Part shown: one piece after another, positions 7,001 through 10,596 of the stretch
Numbering within the stretch: the first letter of the stretch is position 1
Layout: every line of letters begins with the position of its first letter
Assembly: GCA_021785235.1 (NCBI GenBank)
Contig: JAJYGB010000447.1
Location: 1-10,596 of the forward strand
Source of the DNA: Bacteroidota bacterium
GTDB lineage: Bacteria > Bacteroidota > Kryptoniia > Kryptoniales > JAKASW01
Length of the DNA: 10,596 bases
Direction of reading: 5' to 3'
Notes under the pieces: model-generated
Databases searched by the model: none
Seen by the model: the letters and a program-made list of their open reading frames with translations, nothing else
Told to the model about the DNA's origin: nothing
Made by a program: the position numbers and the translations under genes

Positions 7001-8642
7001 CGGCGCGGTGGAGAACGCGTTTCTGTACTCAGATATCCTGGAGAAATCGAAAGAGCTTGAAGACTCGAACGAACAGCTGCGAATGTCCAAGATATGGGTG
7101 GAGGATGCGAACGCTCAGCTCGTTCAGGCTAACCAGCAGCTCGAGGAAGCGAGCAGGCTGAAAAGCCAGTTCCTCGCCAACATGAGCCACGAACTCCGCA
7201 CCCCGCTCAATTCCATTATCGGGTTCACGAACCTTGTCCTGACCGACGACCTCCAGCCGCCCACGGGAGAACAGAAAGAGGGCCTCGAGATAGTTCTCCG
7301 GAACGCGAGGAATCTGCTGGCGCTCATAAATGATATTCTCGATCTATCCAAGATTGAAGCCGGGCGCATCAACATAGCTCCGGAAGAATTCTACATCGAC
7401 GCCGTCGTAAGCGATGCGCTCACTACTATAGAGCCTCTTGTGGGTGACAAGCCTGTGAAGCTCTCAAGCGAAATCAGTGAAGGCCTGCCGGTTATTTGCT
7501 CCGATTCCGCGAGGGTGAAACAGATCGTCCTGAATTTGCTCAGCAACGCCGCCAAGTTTACGGATCAGGGCCATATAAAAGTCATCGTCAACCTCGTCGA
7601 AGAGAATCTTATATCGCTTGCCGTTGAGGATACCGGCTCGGGCATTCCCGCCGACTACCTGGAGATTATTTTTGAAGAGTTCAGACAGGTGGACGGATCC
7701 AACACGAGGAAACACGGCGGCACCGGGCTCGGACTCGCGATTTCCAGAAAACTTGCTCGAATGCTTGGCGGGGACCTGACCGTTCGGAGCGAGCTGGGGA
7801 AGGGGTCCACCTTCACACTGAACCTCCCGACGGTATACAACCTGCCGGAAAAAGCGAGGGTGACTGAGAAGGCAAAGGTACTGCCGACGCCGAAGGCTTC
7901 CTCTGAAACGAACAACCTGGTAGTCTGTGTTGACGATGATCCCGAAGTCCTGCTCCTCCTGAAGAACCATCTGGAGGCGGAGGGATTCGAATTTGTGGGG
8001 ATCAACGATTCGAGGTCGGCCCTGGCGAGTCTAAAGCAGCACAAGCCCGTCCTTATTACTCTCGACATCATGATGCCCGATAAGGATGGCTGGCAAGTAC
8101 TGCAGGAGCTCAAAGCCGATCCGGAACTGAAAGATATACCTGTCGTTATTCATTCTGTCGTCGACAACAAGGCGCTTGCCGTCTCGCTCGGGGCCGAATC
8201 TTATATCGTGAAGCCTGTCGAACCCGAGAAGATCATTTCGGTTGTGCGGAACTATACCGGCACATCCGGAGGCGAAATTCTCGTCGTGGACGACAACGAA
8301 GACTTCACAAACTTCCTGCGTAACCTCCTGGAGAGAAGTAAGTTCAGGATATCTACAGCCCGAAACGGCGTCGAGGCGATAGAATTTCTTCGAACGAGCG
8401 TTCCATCACTCGTGTTCCTGGATCTTCTTATGCCCGAGATGGACGGGTTTGAAGTGGTGGAGAAGATGAAAGAGAATGAAAGATTGAAGGATGTACCCAT
8501 AGTAGTACTTACCGCGAAGGAAGTGACGGAGCAGGAAAGGTCCAGCCTCAACTCGAAGATAAAGGACATCGTGCAGAAAGAAGGATTGACGCGTGAGATA
8601 ATCCTTCGCGAGGTCAACAAATTCATACGGAGAAAGAAATGA
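4083..8642 (+). CDS. Membrane hybrid histidine kinase: 8TM-PAS2-GAF-PAS-GAF-HK-REC2
   Basis: A 1519-residue sensor kinase. Hydrophobic segments lie near 7-27, 38-60, 69-91, 102-130, 138-159, 174-192, 201-222 and 232-256. Basic loops after segments 2, 4 and 6 fit eight helices with both ends in the cytoplasm. Then come PAS (about 276-388), PAS (395-510), GAF (519-676), PAS (685-808), GAF (822-980), a coiled-coil linker (983-1030), HisKA with H1036 in MSHELRTP, and HATPase with N1151/N1155, DTGSGIP (1183-1189) and GGTGLGLAIS (1212-1221). Receiver 1 has D1284-D1286, phosphoacceptor D1328, S1358 and K1377. Receiver 2 has D1403-D1404, D1447, T1477 and K1499 in QKEG instead of the usual KP. Kinase and both receivers look active. 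No HPt domain is present, so any relay onward needs an outside HPt. The membrane part loosely recalls MASE3-type sensors (AAWQGGRFLLAL, VAHFGMTMVAYVIG), but that assignment is unproven. The inputs are unknown. Confidence 0.95.
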   Translation: MSKNRGLLSLSIGIGGAWVFAVLVVFLGRMYHVSMTRELLIDTIIITNMISVAISLFAFSRYIVLRERLLEFIALAFLVGGFIRIAGVIVSDLGILGSPQQAFFFQIAAWQGGRFLLALMLAVGTVLVWIYPKPKSTLFDVFTGVVIAGIIVTIIVFVSQGHTFSGEISSINMRPLTLLVAGFFLISFFGVSRNYLKYPTLFNYTLSITLFLLTLAGLVGSFSTTMTDTASVAHFGMTMVAYVIGAVGSLVDVGQIFSDYVRNSDGLKAANQELLKYQIYLEKVPDPVRIVNETGYTLYVNPAFEKVFGYTLQEMRVKPIDELYDPAEREKLAGDADLADQGKGSEFELAVTTRDGMQVDALLNSAPIVIEGRLLGTITVYRDITRRKQLEHHNQVLSAAVENTDEAIALTDSEGLVTFLNTAAERLFGYSLDELPGRSLWALVSPSFGYSKARDIYVQTVRNGGWKGEVLNRKKDGTEYYISLSTSSIRDSNGSIIALVGICEDITDKKWEEKRKETAYRVAQLAFSSGKVIELADSAVALLIEILGAPLGVLYSYDEGAMTLQLLAHRNAQGRAPLIPPLQRIESGRETNATRAAKVCKMVYSRSLSETEFSEFEGEPIFRESNGLISLPLVSSGELVGVLQYVSVAAPGNIKYEADLAEAAAIELAAGIQRLRLGGKVAEQADQLEKIFASAAEGIALVDKLGKIILMNEGGKKTFGIIEIPEVGFAEFTWTLGMHRLDGTPLAANDNPVKMAALEGKDIRNSELMIRRNGLERILSVSASPLIDPGRQVNGAVVIFSDITDQKRNELAIRKQNRRLSVINRTALAVKDALDVFEILNKSLTRLLEFEGVSAAAVYLLNETTGNLNLAASLGFSSSFVKNEKVQSLPLSTDVLFEAMKLGTPQVVPELDGRAEPTVVFGAFHAETMSSAVVVPIIGTRKVHGVLLAASKEKMEVAESDVEFFMMISRVLGGAVENAFLYSDILEKSKELEDSNEQLRMSKIWVEDANAQLVQANQQLEEASRLKSQFLANMSHELRTPLNSIIGFTNLVLTDDLQPPTGEQKEGLEIVLRNARNLLALINDILDLSKIEAGRINIAPEEFYIDAVVSDALTTIEPLVGDKPVKLSSEISEGLPVICSDSARVKQIVLNLLSNAAKFTDQGHIKVIVNLVEENLISLAVEDTGSGIPADYLEIIFEEFRQVDGSNTRKHGGTGLGLAISRKLARMLGGDLTVRSELGKGSTFTLNLPTVYNLPEKARVTEKAKVLPTPKASSETNNLVVCVDDDPEVLLLLKNHLEAEGFEFVGINDSRSALASLKQHKPVLITLDIMMPDKDGWQVLQELKADPELKDIPVVIHSVVDNKALAVSLGAESYIVKPVEPEKIISVVRNYTGTSGGEILVVDDNEDFTNFLRNLLERSKFRISTARNGVEAIEFLRTSVPSLVFLDLLMPEMDGFEVVEKMKENERLKDVPIVVLTAKEVTEQERSSLNSKIKDIVQKEGLTREIILREVNKFIRRKK

Positions 8643-8699
8643 CGCTCCAGACTCACATTTATATCATGCCGTGCGGATTTCATGAAACGACCGTGACAC

Positions 8700-9821
8700 A
8701 TGGATGAACGACAGAAAATATTGGCCGTTGACGACGCACCGGACAATCTCGTTCTGCTGGACAGGCTATTGAAGCGGCAGGGATTCGACGTCGTCAACGC
8801 GTCGAGCGGCAAAGAATGCCTGGCCAAGAGTACGTCCGAACACCCGGACCTCATTATTCTGGACGTCGCTATGCCGGAGATGAACGGGTTCGAGACGCTC
8901 ACTCATTTGAGGGGAAACGAACTTACGAAGGACATCCCCGTCATAATCCTTACCGCAAACTCCAAGGACGCGAAGAGCATTGAAGAGGGCTTCTCGCTCG
9001 GCGCCGACGAGTATCTCACAAAACCGATCGACCAGGATGAGCTCATCGCCAGGGTGCGATCTATACTTCGTGTCGTTAAGGCCGAGCGAGAGATTGAACA
9101 ACTAAAGGCGGATTTCCAATCGATGCTGGTCCACGACCTGCGGAGTCCACTCTCAGTCATCATCGGCGTGCTCGAACTGGGCACAGCGGGGGAGTTCGAC
9201 CAAAACCCCGCGGAGATGAAGGAGTTTCTGAATTCGGCCCTCGAGACGTCTCAGAAAATGCTCGGTCTTATAAATGACATTCTAGATGTCGCTAAACTCG
9301 AGGCCGGCAAATTGCAGTTGAGCAAGCAGCCGAACGACTTAAACGCGATTGTCGCAGGTACCGTCGGCCGTCTCAGAGTGCTCGCCCGAGAAAAGAGTAT
9401 TGCGCTGAGGATTGAACTGGATCCGGACTTGCCCATCTGTGAATGCGACGGTGGAAAGATCGATCAGGTGGTCACGAACCTCCTGGGCAACGCGCTCAAA
9501 TTTACCCCGAGGGACGGAGAAGTGGTTGTGAGAACGTACAGGGAGACTTTCGGTGAAGAAATCCCCGGCCTAAAAGGCGAGTATGTTGCCCTCGACGTTG
9601 CGGATACCGGTGTCGGGATATCTGAAGATGAAATACCTCTCATATTTGACAGGTACCGTCAGGCGAAGAGTTCAAAGGGTGTGAAGCAAAAAGGGACGGG
9701 ACTCGGCCTGACAATCGTAAAGCGGGTGACGGAGGCACATGGTGGAAAGGTTTTCGTCGAATCAGCCCTCGGAAAGGGCACTAAGTTCACGGTCGTCATT
9801 CCAGCCGGTGGAAACGACTGA
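8700..9821 (+). CDS. Soluble receiver-histidine kinase (REC-HisKA-HATPase)
   Basis: A 373-residue cytoplasmic protein with no membrane segment. The N-terminal receiver has D11-D12, phosphoacceptor D55 in ILDVAMPEMNG, T85 and K108 (TKP). A short helical linker (117-138) leads to a HisKA domain with H145 in VHDLRSP. The HATPase has N260/N264 (NLLGNALKF), DTGVGIS (302-308) and GTGLGLTIV (332-340). This order means phosphorylation of the receiver by another kinase could switch the C-terminal kinase, making it an intermediate in a cascade. The HDLRSPL type of H-box is common in such response-regulator kinases. It follows the large hybrid kinase after a 57-base gap with no terminator, so co-transcription is plausible. 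An in-frame stop directly upstream (8694-8696) fixes the ATG at 8700, although no clear SD precedes it. Its target is not encoded in the window. Confidence 0.94.
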   Translation: MDERQKILAVDDAPDNLVLLDRLLKRQGFDVVNASSGKECLAKSTSEHPDLIILDVAMPEMNGFETLTHLRGNELTKDIPVIILTANSKDAKSIEEGFSLGADEYLTKPIDQDELIARVRSILRVVKAEREIEQLKADFQSMLVHDLRSPLSVIIGVLELGTAGEFDQNPAEMKEFLNSALETSQKMLGLINDILDVAKLEAGKLQLSKQPNDLNAIVAGTVGRLRVLAREKSIALRIELDPDLPICECDGGKIDQVVTNLLGNALKFTPRDGEVVVRTYRETFGEEIPGLKGEYVALDVADTGVGISEDEIPLIFDRYRQAKSSKGVKQKGTGLGLTIVKRVTEAHGGKVFVESALGKGTKFTVVIPAGGND

Positions 9822-9893
9822 CGGCAGATCCGAAAGATCGGTCCGATTACTGCCAGCAGCCGGCAGATGCGCGGGGCTTTCATCTTGAGCTCG

Positions 9894-10596
9894 ATGGATG
9901 TTCGCGCGCTGCTAAACCTTTCGATGATTCAAGGGATCGGGCCCGCCAGGCTTCGCGGTCTGGTAAATCACTTCGGCGATCCGGAGTCTGTCCTGGCCGC
10001 CAGCGAAAAGGAGCTTGCCGGTGTGGAAGGTATCGACCGCGGACTGGCGAGAAGAATACATTCGCGGGCGGACTTCGAGAAAGAAATACAGGTCCAGCTT
10101 TCCAAGCTGAACAAGTGGGAGGCAAGGCTGGTTACGTTCTGGGACAAAGAATACCCCGAAAATCTCAAGAAGATTTACGACCCTCCCGTTATGCTGTTTG
10201 TCCGCGGCACCTTTGCTTCTTCCGACAAGTATTCGGTAGCGATTGTCGGAACAAGGAATCCTACGTCTTACGGCAAACATGTGGCGGAGAAGTTCTCGGC
10301 GGAGCTCTCCGAGCAGGGGATCACCGTAGTGTCTGGACTGGCGCGCGGCGTCGACACATTGGCGCACACGACGGCGGTCCGATCCGGCGGCAGAACACTC
10401 GCCGTGCTCGGAAGCGGCGTCGACGTCATCTACCCGGGCGAGAACCGCAGGCTCGCGGACCAGATCCTTATGGGAGGGGCCATTCTGTCGGAGTACTATA
10501 TGGGATCGAAGCCAGATGCGGTGAATTTCCCCCGCCGCAAAAGGATAATCAGCGGAATTACGCTTGGCACAATATTGATTGAGACCGATGTCAACG
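9894..10596 (+). CDS. dprA: DNA-processing protein DprA, 3' end outside window
   Basis: The frame stays open to the last base, giving 234 residues of a protein normally about 290-370 long. DprA (Smf) loads RecA on incoming single-stranded DNA in natural transformation, and many non-competent bacteria also carry it. The N-terminal helical domain shows LLNLSMIQGIGPARL (6-20). The Rossmann-like core has VAIVGTRNPTSYG (near 114-126), SGLARGVDTLAH (144-155), GSGVDVIYPGENRRLA (168-183) and FPRRKRIISG (near 213-222). The last stretch usually reads FPxRNRII, so lysine replaces a normally conserved asparagine. An in-frame ATG at 9867 would add nine residues. Neither start has a clear SD. I chose 9894 because the conserved domain begins directly after it. 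The 72-base gap from the preceding stop shows no terminator, so read-through from the signalling genes is possible. Confidence 0.93.
   Translation, partial: MDVRALLNLSMIQGIGPARLRGLVNHFGDPESVLAASEKELAGVEGIDRGLARRIHSRADFEKEIQVQLSKLNKWEARLVTFWDKEYPENLKKIYDPPVMLFVRGTFASSDKYSVAIVGTRNPTSYGKHVAEKFSAELSEQGITVVSGLARGVDTLAHTTAVRSGGRTLAVLGSGVDVIYPGENRRLADQILMGGAILSEYYMGSKPDAVNFPRRKRIISGITLGTILIETDVN

Noticed and set aside
8678..8687. Perfect 10-base palindrome TTTCATGAAA in the 57-base gap before the REC-HK gene
   Set aside because: Palindromes of this length are expected several times in a window this size, and there is no paired half-site or promoter to give it meaning.
8643..8699. Possible transcription terminator between the hybrid kinase and the REC-HK gene
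   Set aside because: No GC-rich hairpin followed by a T-run is present.
8666..8707. Thirteen-codon open frame between the two kinase genes, overlapping the REC-HK start
   Set aside because: It has no SD, no notable residue run and is short enough to arise by chance.
10115..10582. Forward open frame of 155 codons near the window end
   Set aside because: It is out of frame with dprA, which has strong motifs over the same bases. The Arg/Gly-rich translation is a shadow.

Overview
The window reads as one co-directional stretch of ordinary bacterial chromosome, with all eight supported genes on the + strand and almost no intergenic space. It has moderately GC-rich coding sequence, SD-type ribosome sites and frequent start/stop overlaps. 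Gene content (a BirA without a DNA-binding domain next to a type III pantothenate kinase, a phosphohexomutase with a DPDVDR metal loop, and large PAS/GAF hybrid kinases) suggests the Bacteroidota/Ignavibacteria side of the FCB group. That is a judgement from family resemblance, not a tested placement. I see no mobile element, CRISPR array, tRNA or rRNA.

Layout. Bases 1-213 are an AT-rich leader. Positions 214-2295 carry cofactor genes: birA (biotin protein ligase, probably starting at a TTG), coaX (pantothenate kinase) and a GNAT acetyltransferase that overlaps coaX by 44 bases. Positions 2292-3692 encode a phosphoglucosamine/phosphomannomutase-type enzyme, likely GlmM. Positions 3692-9821 are a signalling block: a stand-alone receiver protein, a 1519-residue membrane hybrid histidine kinase (about eight TM helices, PAS-PAS-GAF-PAS-GAF, HisKA-HATPase, REC-REC), and a soluble REC-HisKA-HATPase protein. 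From about 9894 a dprA gene begins and runs off the window end.

How they may work together. Junctions from birA to the large kinase are TGATG, 44-base overlap, ATGA, TGATG and a 1-base gap, so these six genes are probably one transcript with coupled translation. BirA charges biotin enzymes such as acetyl-CoA carboxylase, CoaX makes a CoA precursor, the GNAT uses an acyl-CoA, and GlmM feeds envelope sugar synthesis. The signalling block holds four receiver domains and two kinase cores but no visible HPt, DNA-binding or other effector domain, so its output must lie elsewhere. The least described item is the N-terminal membrane sensor of the large kinase. Otherwise the window is mostly conventional, and I found no convincing evidence of a wholly new system.
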